A stretch of DNA of 55,194 nt from JASMHC01 sp964453855. Lineage in GTDB: Bacteria; Pseudomonadota; Alphaproteobacteria; Rhodobacterales; Rhodobacteraceae. Below the pieces are notes generated by a model. It worked only from the letters and a program-made list of their open reading frames with translations, was not told the DNA's origin and did no database searches. This document shows, piece by piece, positions 40,583-49,998 of this stretch (the first letter of the stretch is position 1; every line of letters starts with the position of its first letter). Position numbers and translations under genes: made by a program. Where the stretch lies: NCBI GenBank assembly GCA_964453855.1, contig CAYVRN010000011.1:1-55194 (forward strand). The letters run 5' to 3'.

Positions 40583-41917
40583 TTACCAGTTATCGCGGAA
40601 CCAGCGGACGGCCCTCCGGATTGATCGCGCGGGATAACTTTCGGCGGGTATTTCGAAATCCCACCATTCGTCTTTGGGGTGCGCGGCAAACAAGCTAAGC
40701 CCCACGGACGACGAAAACGCCGGTCCTGTTGCCGCCTGCGGAAGACCGTGCACCCGCAAAGGACGGCCCAAACGGACCTGCGCGCCTAGGATACGCGAGG
40801 CCAGCCCATCAAGTCCCGGAATCTGGCTGCCACCACCGGTCAAAACAATCTTCTGGCTGGGCATATGGTCAAATCCGGCCACATCCAGACGTTCGCGCAC
40901 TTCCTCAAGAATCTCTTCGACGCGCGGGCGCATGATCCCGATCAGTTCGGCGCGGGTCACAGTGCGACGGTCTTTTTCCCAATCGCCGCTGTCTCCGCCG
41001 ATTTCGATGGTATCGCGGTCGTCCATACCCGTCGCATGAACGCCTCCATACAGGGTTTTCATACGTTCCGCCGTGGCAGTGTCTACCGAAAGCCCCATCG
41101 CAATATCATTGGTCACATGGCACCCGCCGATACGGACCGAGTCTGCGTAAATCATGTGCTTTTTCATGAAGATGGACAGCCCAGTTGATCCTCCACCCAG
41201 ATCGACACAGGCGGCACCCAGCTCTTGCTCGTCCTCGACCAGACAGGAAATGCCGGACACGTAAGCCGACGAGGCGATGCCAGCGAGCTCCAGATCGCAA
41301 CGCTGAACGCAGAAGATGATGTTCTGGATGACCGAATGCTCGACCGTCAGCATGTGCATATCTGTGGCCAGAGCCTGACCCACCTGCCCGCGCGGGTCCG
41401 ACATGCCGCTACGATGATCCAGTGCAAAGTTGATCGGCTGCGCATGGATAACTTCACGCCCGTGCCCGTATTCGGGAACTTCGCACGACGCCAACACGCG
41501 GGCGATGTCCTGTTCGGTGACCTGATCGCCCTCGACTTCGATCTGTCCCTCAAGCCCGTATGACCGTGGATAGGCCCCCGAGAAGCAGGCGATCACATGG
41601 TCCACGCGGATACCCGCCATTTTCTGAGCGGCCTGAACGGCGGTCCGTATGGCCCGCTCGGTTTCAGGCATTGCGTCCACCTCGCCCAGACGCACACCAC
41701 GCGAACGAGTAGTGGCTGCGCCGATGACTCGGAAGCCGGCTTGCCCGGCCATCGAGCCTATGCCCTCGGCTTCGTGAAAAGCTTCGGTGCCGTCAAATCG
41801 CAAGACCAGACAAGCCACCTTCGAGGTGCCAATATCTAGAACCGCAACAACACCGCGTTGGATCGCTGCTTTGCGCATCGCGCGCATCGCGCGTTGAGAT
41901 TGGTAGAGATCGCTCAT
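40583..41917 (-). CDS. ftsA: Cell division protein FtsA
   Basis: A 444-aa actin-like ATPase that tethers FtsZ to the membrane. VAVLDIGTSKVACLVL is the phosphate-1 motif, ACVDLGGGSTGLSIF phosphate-2 and IVLTGGGSQIPGLDGLA the adenosine motif. The C-terminus SIRRAVRWFRDNW fits the membrane-targeting amphipathic helix. It overlaps ftsQ by one base (TGATG), so the two are coupled. Confidence 0.96.
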   Translation of the reverse strand: MSDLYQSQRAMRAMRKAAIQRGVVAVLDIGTSKVACLVLRFDGTEAFHEAEGIGSMAGQAGFRVIGAATTRSRGVRLGEVDAMPETERAIRTAVQAAQKMAGIRVDHVIACFSGAYPRSYGLEGQIEVEGDQVTEQDIARVLASCEVPEYGHGREVIHAQPINFALDHRSGMSDPRGQVGQALATDMHMLTVEHSVIQNIIFCVQRCDLELAGIASSAYVSGISCLVEDEQELGAACVDLGGGSTGLSIFMKKHMIYADSVRIGGCHVTNDIAMGLSVDTATAERMKTLYGGVHATGMDDRDTIEIGGDSGDWEKDRRTVTRAELIGIMRPRVEEILEEVRERLDVAGFDHMPSQKIVLTGGGSQIPGLDGLASRILGAQVRLGRPLRVHGLPQAATGPAFSSSVGLSLFAAHPKDEWWDFEIPAESYPARSIRRAVRWFRDNW

Positions 41918-42792
41918 CAGTTGTGGCCTCCTTCGATAGTGGCTCTTTTTTCTTCGATTTCAGTCATCAATTCTGGGGTCAAACGCAAAGTCGGCCGTTC
42001 GGGGTTGCGCATGTCCACGACCTGAACCTTGCGATCCAGTAAGCCCTGAATCTGTTCGCGTGCCATAACCCGTTCTAACGCGGCGACGGCCCCGGTTGGT
42101 GGAAGTAGAATGCGCTGCCCATCATCCAAAACCATGTCCCAGCGGCGCTCGCCAACCCGCACCAGACCGCGAACGTGCTCGCTGATTGGTCGGGCAACGG
42201 CGAACAGGCGCTGCGCTTCGACGGTGGCTTTATCGGCCCCCTCGCCCACGATAAGTGGCAAATCGGCCCGCTGCGCACGTTCCTCAAGCGGTCCGACGCG
42301 CAGACCCGTGCGGTCCAGCACCTCTAGCCCGTCAGGACGACGCCAAACAATTGCCGGATCTCGCTGGGTGACGACGAATTGCAGAATACCGCCCGCCTTG
42401 ATTTGCAAACGCGCATCAGCCACCGCATCAAGCTCCATGATCCGCTGGCGCATCTCTTCAAGGTCAAGATCAAACGAGCTTATCGGAAAATCGAGCCCCA
42501 ATATCTCTCGGATGACTTCGGATACTTCGATCGAGGCCCCTTCGATTGACATGAGCTTGACCATGAATTCAGGACGCTGCTCAATCGAGCTTTTGACTTC
42601 GTTGTAATATCCGATCAATGCGTCGCGGCGGGCATCATTGGCCAAGTATAATGTGACCACGAGGGCCGATAGAAACACAGGCAAGCCAACCCGGACGCCC
42701 GCGCGAAACAGCGGGGTCAGCCACAGCCTTTCGAACCGGTAAGCCCAGCGCGACGGGGCTGGATCCATACGACCGCCTGTTATCGACGACAT
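41917..42792 (-). CDS. ftsQ: Cell division protein FtsQ
   Basis: A 291-aa bitopic membrane protein. A cytoplasmic N-terminus, one membrane helix (about residues 37-53, VGLPVFLSALVVTLYLA) and a periplasmic POTRA-like domain (SIEVSEVIREILG, LDAVADARLQIKAGGILQF) precede the FtsQ beta domain (QRDPAIVWRRPDGLEVLDRTG). It joins the FtsBL/FtsQ subcomplex of the divisome. ATG 42792 has GGAGG about 7 nt upstream and overlaps ddl by 13 nt; ATG 42768 is an alternative. Confidence 0.94.
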   Translation of the reverse strand: MSSITGGRMDPAPSRWAYRFERLWLTPLFRAGVRVGLPVFLSALVVTLYLANDARRDALIGYYNEVKSSIEQRPEFMVKLMSIEGASIEVSEVIREILGLDFPISSFDLDLEEMRQRIMELDAVADARLQIKAGGILQFVVTQRDPAIVWRRPDGLEVLDRTGLRVGPLEERAQRADLPLIVGEGADKATVEAQRLFAVARPISEHVRGLVRVGERRWDMVLDDGQRILLPPTGAVAALERVMAREQIQGLLDRKVQVVDMRNPERPTLRLTPELMTEIEEKRATIEGGHN

Positions 42793-43700
42793 GATGCATC
42801 CTCCACAAGCCACTGACACAAATCAACAAAACTGATACCCACTGCCTGTGCCTGCTCGGGTGAAAGCGAGGTCGGGGTCATTCCCGGCTGGGTGTTGGTT
42901 TCTAGCAGAATCAAACCCGCCAATCCCTTGCTTTCATCCCAACGGAAGTCCGTGCGTGACAGGCCGCGACACCCCAAAGCGTGATGGGCACGCAGGGCGT
43001 AGTCCATACACGCATCGAAAATCTCTTGCGGGACATCGGCAGGCACCACATGGCGCGACCCGCCGGGTTTGTATTTGGCGTCGTAGTCATACCATCCATC
43101 CGTCAGGATATCGGTGACCGACAGCGCCTTGCCCCCTAGAACAGAGGTCGTCAGTTCCCGCCCTGGCACGAAGGCTTCGACCATGACCGTTTCCGGCATG
43201 TCATCGGACAATTGTGGCGGACCGTTTGCTGCTTCATGCACAAGATACACGCCGACCGAACTGCCTTCGTCATTGGGTTTCACCACATATGGCGGCTCAA
43301 TCACATGGCGGGCGGACACATCTGATTTGGCGGCCAGAACACTGTCCACGACCGGCAATCCAGCCGCGCGGTACACCGCTTTGCTGCGCTCTTTATCCAT
43401 CGCTAATGACGACGCTAGAACGCCAGAATGCGTGTAGGGGATGCGCAACCATTCAAGAATACCCTGAACGCAGCCGTCTTCGCCCCATTTTCCGTGAAGA
43501 GCATTGAAGACCACATCGGGTTTAATGTCTTGAAGGCGCACGGCCAAATCGAGGCCTGCATCGACCTCAACAACATTATATCCCGCATCCCGCAGGGCGT
43601 TCGCGCATTCGCGCCCGGACGACAAAGACACCTCGCGTTCAGCCGAGGGTCCGCCCATTAATACCGCCACTGTCGGGTGTGCCCTGCTCGACAAACCCAC
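42780..43700 (-). CDS. ddl: D-alanine--D-alanine ligase
   Basis: A 306-aa ATP-grasp enzyme making D-Ala-D-Ala for the stem peptide. VLMGGPSAEREVSLSSG is the N-terminal signature, NDEGSSVGVY the loop region and LILLETNTQPGMTPTSLSPEQA the C-terminal metal and active-site block. The size suits DdlB. The start codon is GTG (43700). It follows murB by 37 nt and overlaps ftsQ, the common murB-ddl-ftsQ order. Confidence 0.96.
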   Translation of the reverse strand: MGLSSRAHPTVAVLMGGPSAEREVSLSSGRECANALRDAGYNVVEVDAGLDLAVRLQDIKPDVVFNALHGKWGEDGCVQGILEWLRIPYTHSGVLASSLAMDKERSKAVYRAAGLPVVDSVLAAKSDVSARHVIEPPYVVKPNDEGSSVGVYLVHEAANGPPQLSDDMPETVMVEAFVPGRELTTSVLGGKALSVTDILTDGWYDYDAKYKPGGSRHVVPADVPQEIFDACMDYALRAHHALGCRGLSRTDFRWDESKGLAGLILLETNTQPGMTPTSLSPEQAQAVGISFVDLCQWLVEDASCRR

Positions 43701-43737
43701 GTGTGCCTCAATTCCGGTCTTGTGACCGATTTTATTG

Positions 43738-44667
43738 TTATTTTTTCGGGGCCGGTTCGCCGACCCTCATGATCTCCCACTGTAACTCTATTCCGCTATT
43801 TTGGAAAACCTTTTTTCTGACTTCTTCGCCAAGGTTTTCCAGATCAGCTGCGGTTGCGTCACCAGTGTTGATCATAAAGTTCGAGTGTTTGGGGCTCATC
43901 TGCGCGCCACCGATGGTGGCACCGCGCATTCCGGCGTCATCAATGACCTTCCACGCCTTTAAATCATGGATGTCATCCGCCTGTCCGGTCGAGGAAAACC
44001 CAGCCGGATTTCGAAAGGTGCTACCTGCGGTGCGATCCTTTGTCGGCTGGGTTTCGTCGCGCTTTTTAAGCTGGGCTTCCATGCGCTCCTCCAGCTCCTG
44101 TGGTTGCCCTGCGGATCCTTGAAGCGTGGCTTCTGTGATGACCCAGCCATCCGGCAGATCGGTCTGACGATAGCGAAAGTTCAGATCATCAGCCGTCAGG
44201 GTCACGATCTCGCCAGCTCGGGTAATCGCTTTGGCGCTGAGGAAGCAATCGGCGACATACTGCCCATAGCAGCCTGCGTTCATTCGAACGGCGCCGCCAA
44301 TGGCGCCGGGGATGGTGCGCAGAAACGTTAAATCCACACCCGCTTGCGCGGCCTTGCGGGCAACATGGGCATCCAAGGCCGCAACGCCCGCGGTGACGCT
44401 AGTGCCATCAATCTCGATATGATTGAAGCCGCGCCCCATGCGGATCACCACGGCATGGATACCGCCATCGCGCACGATCAGGTTGCTGCCAACGCCCATC
44501 GGGAAGACGGCGACGTTTTCGGGCAAATCACGCAGGAAGTCCGCCAAATCCTGAACATCTGCAGGCTGGAACAACCAGTCGGCAGGGCCTCCGACGCGAA
44601 GCCATGTCAGGTCCGCCAATGGGCGATTTGGTGTCAGCTTGCCGCGAGGTGTGGGAAGGTTGGTCAT
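43738..44667 (-). CDS. murB: UDP-N-acetylenolpyruvoylglucosamine reductase
   Basis: A 309-aa FAD enzyme reducing UDP-GlcNAc-enolpyruvate to UDP-MurNAc with NADPH. WLRVGGPADWLF and NLIVRDGGIHAVVIRMG bind FAD, IPGAIGGAVRMNAGCYG contains the typical type I motif, and GSTFRNP carries the catalytic Ser. The terminal LQWEIMRVGEPAPKK contains the conserved Glu. I choose ATG 44667 (MTNLPTPRGKL), with AGGA 6 nt upstream; an earlier in-frame ATG at 44730 adds an unlikely basic extension. It follows the DUF2484-like gene. Confidence 0.96.
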   Translation of the reverse strand: MTNLPTPRGKLTPNRPLADLTWLRVGGPADWLFQPADVQDLADFLRDLPENVAVFPMGVGSNLIVRDGGIHAVVIRMGRGFNHIEIDGTSVTAGVAALDAHVARKAAQAGVDLTFLRTIPGAIGGAVRMNAGCYGQYVADCFLSAKAITRAGEIVTLTADDLNFRYRQTDLPDGWVITEATLQGSAGQPQELEERMEAQLKKRDETQPTKDRTAGSTFRNPAGFSSTGQADDIHDLKAWKVIDDAGMRGATIGGAQMSPKHSNFMINTGDATAADLENLGEEVRKKVFQNSGIELQWEIMRVGEPAPKK

Positions 44668-44766
44668 CGCAAGTCCTGTTTTCGCCCGTTTACCCAAGCC
44701 CGCGCCGCTTGTCATGCCCTTCGTAGGCATTCCTTGCGAAGAAGCGCGGCAGGGCTGATGAGGGCG

Positions 44767-45009
44767 TTAGAACTTAGCCTTCAGCCAGCGCCACAGATAA
44801 AATACGGGCCAGCGCAGGATACTGATACCCCCAGCCAAAACCAGCAGGCCAATCCACGGACCATTCTGAAACGTCACAAACCCAAGGACCGGCACGCCGA
44901 CAACGATCAGCACATATGCTTGCGGCCAGTGTTTACGCTTTGAGGGGATCAGGGCGATCACATTGGCGATGATAAACCACGCAGCGGCAAGGATCAGGGA
45001 CAGGTTCAT
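44767..45009 (-). CDS. Small membrane protein of the DUF2484 type
   Basis: An 80-aa hydrophobic protein with about three membrane segments (MNLSLILAAAWFIIANVIAL, then AYVLIVVGVPVLGFVTF, then GPWIGLLVLAGG) and a basic tail ending FYLWRWLKAKF. The pattern and place next to murB match the uncharacterised DUF2484 family of Rhodobacteraceae. ATG 45009 starts one base after the permease stop. A role in wall synthesis is only suggested by position. Confidence 0.8.
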   Translation of the reverse strand: MNLSLILAAAWFIIANVIALIPSKRKHWPQAYVLIVVGVPVLGFVTFQNGPWIGLLVLAGGISILRWPVFYLWRWLKAKF

Positions 45010-45010
45010 C

Positions 45011-46195
45011 TCATGCCCCCGCAATATTGGCGATCAGCGCCAGTCCGGCGGCGATTACCCCAAACACGGGCACCGCCACTGGAACGCGAAATGCGGCCTG
45101 TGGTGTGCTGCGTTTAATGACGATCAGAGCCAAATTGACGATAACAAATACGGTTAGCAGAATTGTCGATGTAGCCTCAGCCAGCGTTGCCAGTGGCAAA
45201 AATAACGCCCCCGCGAATACGAGCGCGCCCACCACAAGCGTAGCAATCACCGGTGTTCCAAGCTTTGGATGGGCTTGATGAAAGACCGACAGACTAGGGT
45301 GCCTGCGACCAAGACCAAACAGAACCCGTGCCGCCATAACGATCTGGGCCAAAACTCCGTTCAGTGCTGCGAACACCGCTATGGCCGACAGAAAGCGGGC
45401 ATCGCCACCTTGTCCTGCTTGCCAAACCAAGGCCAAAGGCTTCGTACTGCCCGCAAGGTCCGCTATCGGCACAGCACGGATCGCACCCCAACTTACAAGG
45501 GCATAGATGAGCGATGTGATGACGAGCGACAGAATGATAGCGCGTGGAAGGGTGTATTCGGGGCGGTCCACCTCTTCGGCCATGTTGACGATGTCCTCGA
45601 AACCGATAAAGGCGAAAAAGGCCAGTACCGCGGCAGCGGCTACCCCGCCTAGGTGCATAGCTTCAGGGGTTATATACTCGGGTGTAGCTGGCGCGGAAAA
45701 TCCAGCCCAAATGACAAGAGCCAGACCGCAAACTTCGATCACGGTGAAAACTGCCGCCAGCGCGAGGCTTTCCAGAACGCCGATCACGGCCACACCAATC
45801 AATAGGGAACCCGCGAGCAAAATTCCCACGGTTTCCGGCATCGGCAGGATTGAGAGCAGATATCCCACACCACCTTTCAGAACCGCAGCCGCCGAGATTG
45901 TGCCCGCCGCGACAATCGCAAGCCCTACAAGCAGACCCAAGGCGGGAATGCCAAATCCCTTTTCGACATAGGCAGCTTCACCCGCAGCTTCGGGAATACG
46001 GGTCGAAAATTCGGCATAACTTAGGGCTGACGGCGCAGCGATGAGACCTGCCAGTAGGAAAGCCAAAGGCGCATTCGCACCCGCCTCGGCCGCGACAGCG
46101 CCGACCAGCACATAAATGCCCGCACCAATCATCACGCCGACACCGTAAGCGGTAAGAAGACCAAGGCCGATACGGCGCTTAAGCTGCTCTGCCAT
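45011..46195 (-). CDS. APC-superfamily amino-acid permease
   Basis: 394 aa with about 11-12 membrane helices. The N-terminal GLLTAYGVGVMIGAGIYVLVGAV is the APC signature GxxIGxG region, and FFAFIGFEDIVNMAEEVDRPEYTLPRAI is the typical FxGFD/E block of basic/neutral amino-acid transporters. At 394 residues it is shorter than many family members (about 430-480). It is a likely amino-acid/proton symporter or exchanger with unknown substrate. It interrupts the dcw run between murC and the DUF2484 gene, on the same strand, so it may be co-transcribed. Confidence 0.9.
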   Translation of the reverse strand: MAEQLKRRIGLGLLTAYGVGVMIGAGIYVLVGAVAAEAGANAPLAFLLAGLIAAPSALSYAEFSTRIPEAAGEAAYVEKGFGIPALGLLVGLAIVAAGTISAAAVLKGGVGYLLSILPMPETVGILLAGSLLIGVAVIGVLESLALAAVFTVIEVCGLALVIWAGFSAPATPEYITPEAMHLGGVAAAAVLAFFAFIGFEDIVNMAEEVDRPEYTLPRAIILSLVITSLIYALVSWGAIRAVPIADLAGSTKPLALVWQAGQGGDARFLSAIAVFAALNGVLAQIVMAARVLFGLGRRHPSLSVFHQAHPKLGTPVIATLVVGALVFAGALFLPLATLAEATSTILLTVFVIVNLALIVIKRSTPQAAFRVPVAVPVFGVIAAGLALIANIAGA

Positions 46196-46213
46196 TGGTC
46201 CTGATCTCCTGAA

Positions 46214-47608
46214 TTACTCGAGGCGCGCGGCCAATTCGCGCGACCAAGTGCTGATGGTACCCGCCCCAAGGCACACCACCATATCACCCGGCCTAGCTTC
46301 GGCTTTCACAAGCTTGGTCAAGTCGTCTTGTTCTTCAATAACAACCGCGTGGCGGTGCCCGTGACGGGTCAAGCCAGCCACAAGATCATCTCGGCTTGCA
46401 CCCTGGATCGGGTCTTCACCTGCCGCGTAAACATCGGCGATGCCAACGACATCCGCCTCGTGAAAGCAACCGCAGAAATCTTCGAACAACGAATGAAGGC
46501 GCGTGTAGCGGTGCGGCTGGTGCACAGCGATCACGCGGCCTTCACAGGCTTGGCGCGCGGCTTTCAGAACTGCAGCAATTTCAACAGGGTGATGGCCGTA
46601 ATCGTCAATAATGGTAACGCCGTTCACCTCTCCTACTTTGGTAAAGCGGCGGTTCACACCCTTGAAGTTTTCAAGTGCCGAACGGATATCGTCGTCGCTC
46701 ATGCCCAGATGATGCGAGACCGCCACAGCCGCCAATGCGTTCGAGACGTTGTGATCCCCCGGCATTGGCAGACTGCATCCTTCGATCACGCGATCTTCGG
46801 TTTGCAGCGCAATATCGAATTTCGCGATGCCTTTAACATAGTGAAGGTTGATCGCCCGCACATCAGCCTGAGCGTTAAAGCCGTAGGTCACAATCCGGCG
46901 GTCCGTGACGCGCCCCACAAGGGTCTGCACTTCGGGGTGATCGGTGCAGCACACCGCCAATCCGTAGAACGGAATATTCGAGACGAAATCATGGAAGCCA
47001 TCACGCAGCTTTTCGATCGTGCCCCAATGTTCCATATGTTCGGGGTCAATATTGGTAACGATGGCAATCGTTGCAGGCAGGCGGTTGAAGGTGCCGTCGC
47101 TTTCATCAGCCTCGACCACCATCCATTCGCCCTGCCCCATGCGGGCGTTTGAGCCGTAGGCGTGAATGATTCCGCCATTGATCACGGTCGGGTCCAGACC
47201 ACCAGCATCCAGCAAGGTGGCAACCATGGTAGTGGTTGTCGTTTTACCGTGCGTTCCCGCTACCGCGACGTTGGATTTCAGGCGCATCAATTCGGCCAGC
47301 ATCTCGGCGCGGCGCACGACGGGCAGACCTTTAGCACGGGCTTCGTCCAGTTCAGGGTTGCCCTTTTTGATCGCCGAAGAAATGACCACAACCTCGGCGC
47401 CTTCAAGGTTTTCAGCCTTCTGGCCAAAGAACAGCGTTGCACCGCGCTCAACCAAACGATCCGTGATCGGCGAGGGTTTCAGGTCGCTGCCCTGTACGGT
47501 GTATCCGTATTTTAACAACACCTCGGCAATGCCGGACATGCCAATCCCGCCAATGCCGACGAAATGGATCGGGCCTACGTCGCCCGGAAGCTTTGTTCTT
47601 GGCGTCAT
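46214..47608 (-). CDS. murC: UDP-N-acetylmuramate--L-alanine ligase
   Basis: A 464-aa Mur ligase adding L-Ala to UDP-MurNAc using ATP. The N-terminal nucleotide domain has IHFVGIGGIGMSGIAEVLL, the ATP loop GTHGKTTTT is at residues 118-126, EADESDGTF binds metal, and IDDYGHHPVEI and AVHQPHRYTRL are MurC-specific. The length is typical. It overlaps murG by 4 nt (ATGA), and the permease gene follows 19 nt after its stop. Confidence 0.97.
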   Translation of the reverse strand: MTPRTKLPGDVGPIHFVGIGGIGMSGIAEVLLKYGYTVQGSDLKPSPITDRLVERGATLFFGQKAENLEGAEVVVISSAIKKGNPELDEARAKGLPVVRRAEMLAELMRLKSNVAVAGTHGKTTTTTMVATLLDAGGLDPTVINGGIIHAYGSNARMGQGEWMVVEADESDGTFNRLPATIAIVTNIDPEHMEHWGTIEKLRDGFHDFVSNIPFYGLAVCCTDHPEVQTLVGRVTDRRIVTYGFNAQADVRAINLHYVKGIAKFDIALQTEDRVIEGCSLPMPGDHNVSNALAAVAVSHHLGMSDDDIRSALENFKGVNRRFTKVGEVNGVTIIDDYGHHPVEIAAVLKAARQACEGRVIAVHQPHRYTRLHSLFEDFCGCFHEADVVGIADVYAAGEDPIQGASRDDLVAGLTRHGHRHAVVIEEQDDLTKLVKAEARPGDMVVCLGAGTISTWSRELAARLE

Positions 47609-48705
47609 GCCTGCGCCCTTCCCGAAATCTTTTCTACCAGTGCCGCCAGATCATTAGCGGCCGTCGGGCGGCCACAACTCAAAGCCGCCTGAGCCATTTT
47701 CAGAGCATCATCGGGGCTTTGCAGGATACGGGCAACTTCCGCCGAGAGTCGCCCGGCCGTTACTTCGCGCTCGGGTAACGCGATTGCGGCTCCGGCGTCA
47801 ACCAGTCCGCGGGCGTTGGCGGTTTGTTCATCCCGTATTGCCGCAGCCAAGGGGATAAGAATGGATGGACGACCAATGACGGCAATATCCGCAATCGAAG
47901 ATGCCCCAGCCCTACAGATCACCAGCTGCGCCTCGCTTATGCGGGTTGGGATGTCTACAAAAAATGGCTGAACCTCGGCCTTCATGCCGTGGTCAGAATA
48001 GAAGCTTTCGACACGCTCTTGATCTTCGGGCCTTGCCTGGTGCGACACGCGCAGGTTTTTCCGAATGCCCTCTGGAAGTTCTGCAAGTGCTGCCGGAACC
48101 TCGTCCGACAGGATCCGCGCACCTTGCGAACCACCGAACACAAGGATCGACATCGGATAATCGCCGGGGGGAATATAGGCCGCACCCGCTTTTTCCAGCA
48201 CAACCGAGCGCACTGGATTGCCGACATACTCACCATCTACACCAACGGGCAAGGTGGTTGGCCATGTGCCACACGCAATTGCCTGCACCCGTTTGGCGAA
48301 CAGCGCATTAACGCGCCCCAACACACCGTTTTGTTCGTGAATGATCCGGGGGATACCCATTAACACAGCCGCCGATAACGCAGGGATCGACGGGTAGCCA
48401 CCAAAACCCACAACGATCTCGGGCCTGTTTTCCTTCATCTTTATCCGCGCACTGATCACGCCTTCCAAAATGCGGAACGGGACGGATAGCTTTGCGAGAA
48501 TACCGCCACGGGCAAAGGTGGCACTGGGCACGACCTCGATCTCGACGGCACTGGGAAATGCACTGGTATAACGCGCCCCGCGCTCATCGGTCGAAAGCTT
48601 GACCCTCCAGCCGCGCGCCAGCATGGTTTCGGCCAGCGATTGCGCGGGAAACATATGCCCACCGGTGCCTCCGGCGGCCATGACCAAAAGCGGCGCATCG
48701 CTCAT
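47605..48705 (-). CDS. murG: Lipid II synthase MurG (N-acetylglucosaminyl transferase)
   Basis: A 366-aa GT-B enzyme adding GlcNAc to lipid I at the cytoplasmic membrane face to form lipid II. AAGGTGGHMFPAQSLAETM is the N-terminal phosphate loop, VVGFGGYPSIPAL the second G-rich loop, LVFGGSQGARILSD the nucleotide-domain motif and VICRAGASSIADIAVIGRPSI the donor site. It overlaps both ftsW and murC by 4 nt, so the three are translationally coupled. Confidence 0.97.
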   Translation of the reverse strand: MSDAPLLVMAAGGTGGHMFPAQSLAETMLARGWRVKLSTDERGARYTSAFPSAVEIEVVPSATFARGGILAKLSVPFRILEGVISARIKMKENRPEIVVGFGGYPSIPALSAAVLMGIPRIIHEQNGVLGRVNALFAKRVQAIACGTWPTTLPVGVDGEYVGNPVRSVVLEKAGAAYIPPGDYPMSILVFGGSQGARILSDEVPAALAELPEGIRKNLRVSHQARPEDQERVESFYSDHGMKAEVQPFFVDIPTRISEAQLVICRAGASSIADIAVIGRPSILIPLAAAIRDEQTANARGLVDAGAAIALPEREVTAGRLSAEVARILQSPDDALKMAQAALSCGRPTAANDLAALVEKISGRAQA

Positions 48706-49871
48706 CGACGCACCCGTTTGCCCAGAATGTCGTTGATCTGACCCTGAGGCCGATGACGCGTGAACGCCAACAGCATCCCCATCGCCGCGCCCATCGCAAT
48801 CAAGGACGATCCGCCATAGCTAACAAACGGCAAGGTCATCCCTTTGGCGGGCAGCAAACGCACCGCCACGCCCATATTGATGATCGCCTGAACGCCGAAC
48901 ATGCAGGCCAAACCCGTGCCAGCAAGGCGGATAAACACGTCACGTTCGCGCATAAGGCGCAGAAGCGAACGCAACACGATAATCGCGTAAAGCGCCACGA
49001 TCACCAGCACCAGAATAAGCCCGTATTCTTCGGCCGCGACCGCTATGATGAAATCGGTATGTGCGTCCGGAAGGGACCACTTTACGCTACCTTCACCGAC
49101 TCCCACACCAAATACACCGCCCTCTTGGATAGCGTTGGTAGCATAGCCGATCTGGCTGGTCGGATCGATTTCGGTAGACAAGAACCCGTCGATGCGACGC
49201 GCAAAGTGTTCAGAACTGCTATACGCTACGGTACCCGCCGCAATAACCAGTCCCCCCATGCCCAGCAGCAGGAACATCGGCGCTCCGCCAACGAAATACA
49301 CAACGCCCCAAGTGAACAACACGATACTGGCTTGCCCGAAATCCGGCTGCATCGCCAGAAGCGCCGCCACCACAGCGGCTACCGCAAAGGAAATCTGTTT
49401 CCCCGGAGGTCCGTTGATCTCATAGCTCGACGCGATCAACCAAGCGCTGACCACGATAAACACAGGCTTCAGGAACTCAGATGGCTGCACCGAAGTGAAA
49501 CCAAGTGAATACCAACGATACGCCCCTTTGCCGAAGTCCGTCCCGAAAAACGGTAGAAACGCAAGCGCCACAAAGGTTGCTATAAACGCCAATGTGGACA
49601 GACGACGCAACAAGCGCGGGTCCATCATCGAGGCGATCAGCATAGCAATCAAGGCAACCCCGCCGAAAAACGACTGTCGTTGCACGTAGTGGAACGGATC
49701 GAACCCGTTGCGAGCAGCCAGCGGCGGCGACGCGGCCAACCCAAGCAAAATACCGATTGCGAACAAGATCAGGATGCAACTGATCGTCAGCTTATCAACC
49801 GTCCTCCACCACCGTGGAAGAACGGGATCGCCGGACTGCGCGGGAAGCGCACCATAGACCATCTCAGTCAT
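48702..49871 (-). CDS. ftsW: Lipid II polymerase FtsW
   Basis: A 389-aa SEDS-family septal glycosyltransferase with about ten membrane helices. GAYRWYSLGFTSVQPSEFLKP, LAMQPDFGQASIV, LPDAHTDFIIAVAAEEYG (with the conserved acidic residue) and LPFVSYGGSSLIAMGAAMGMLL are SEDS blocks. Position between murD and murG favours FtsW over RodA. It overlaps murG by 4 nt. Upstream, 127 nt separate it from the divergent flavoprotein, so ftsW-murG-murC probably start from a promoter there. Confidence 0.95.
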   Translation of the reverse strand: MTEMVYGALPAQSGDPVLPRWWRTVDKLTISCILILFAIGILLGLAASPPLAARNGFDPFHYVQRQSFFGGVALIAMLIASMMDPRLLRRLSTLAFIATFVALAFLPFFGTDFGKGAYRWYSLGFTSVQPSEFLKPVFIVVSAWLIASSYEINGPPGKQISFAVAAVVAALLAMQPDFGQASIVLFTWGVVYFVGGAPMFLLLGMGGLVIAAGTVAYSSSEHFARRIDGFLSTEIDPTSQIGYATNAIQEGGVFGVGVGEGSVKWSLPDAHTDFIIAVAAEEYGLILVLVIVALYAIIVLRSLLRLMRERDVFIRLAGTGLACMFGVQAIINMGVAVRLLPAKGMTLPFVSYGGSSLIAMGAAMGMLLAFTRHRPQGQINDILGKRVRR

Positions 49872-49998
49872 GAGAAACTACCAAACTGCCTCAAAAATCG
49901 CCCCTTTGCGGGGTCTGTAAAAGAACCTTAACTAAATTCCCCGAATCAATCCAGTTAAAACCCTTGCTTTCCCGCCACGAAAGCGGCACCCCGCCGAT

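Noticed and set aside
41880..41900. Tandem GCGCATCGC units near the ftsA start
   Set aside because: They encode the Arg-Ala-Met repeats of the FtsA N-terminus and are too short to suggest a repeat element.
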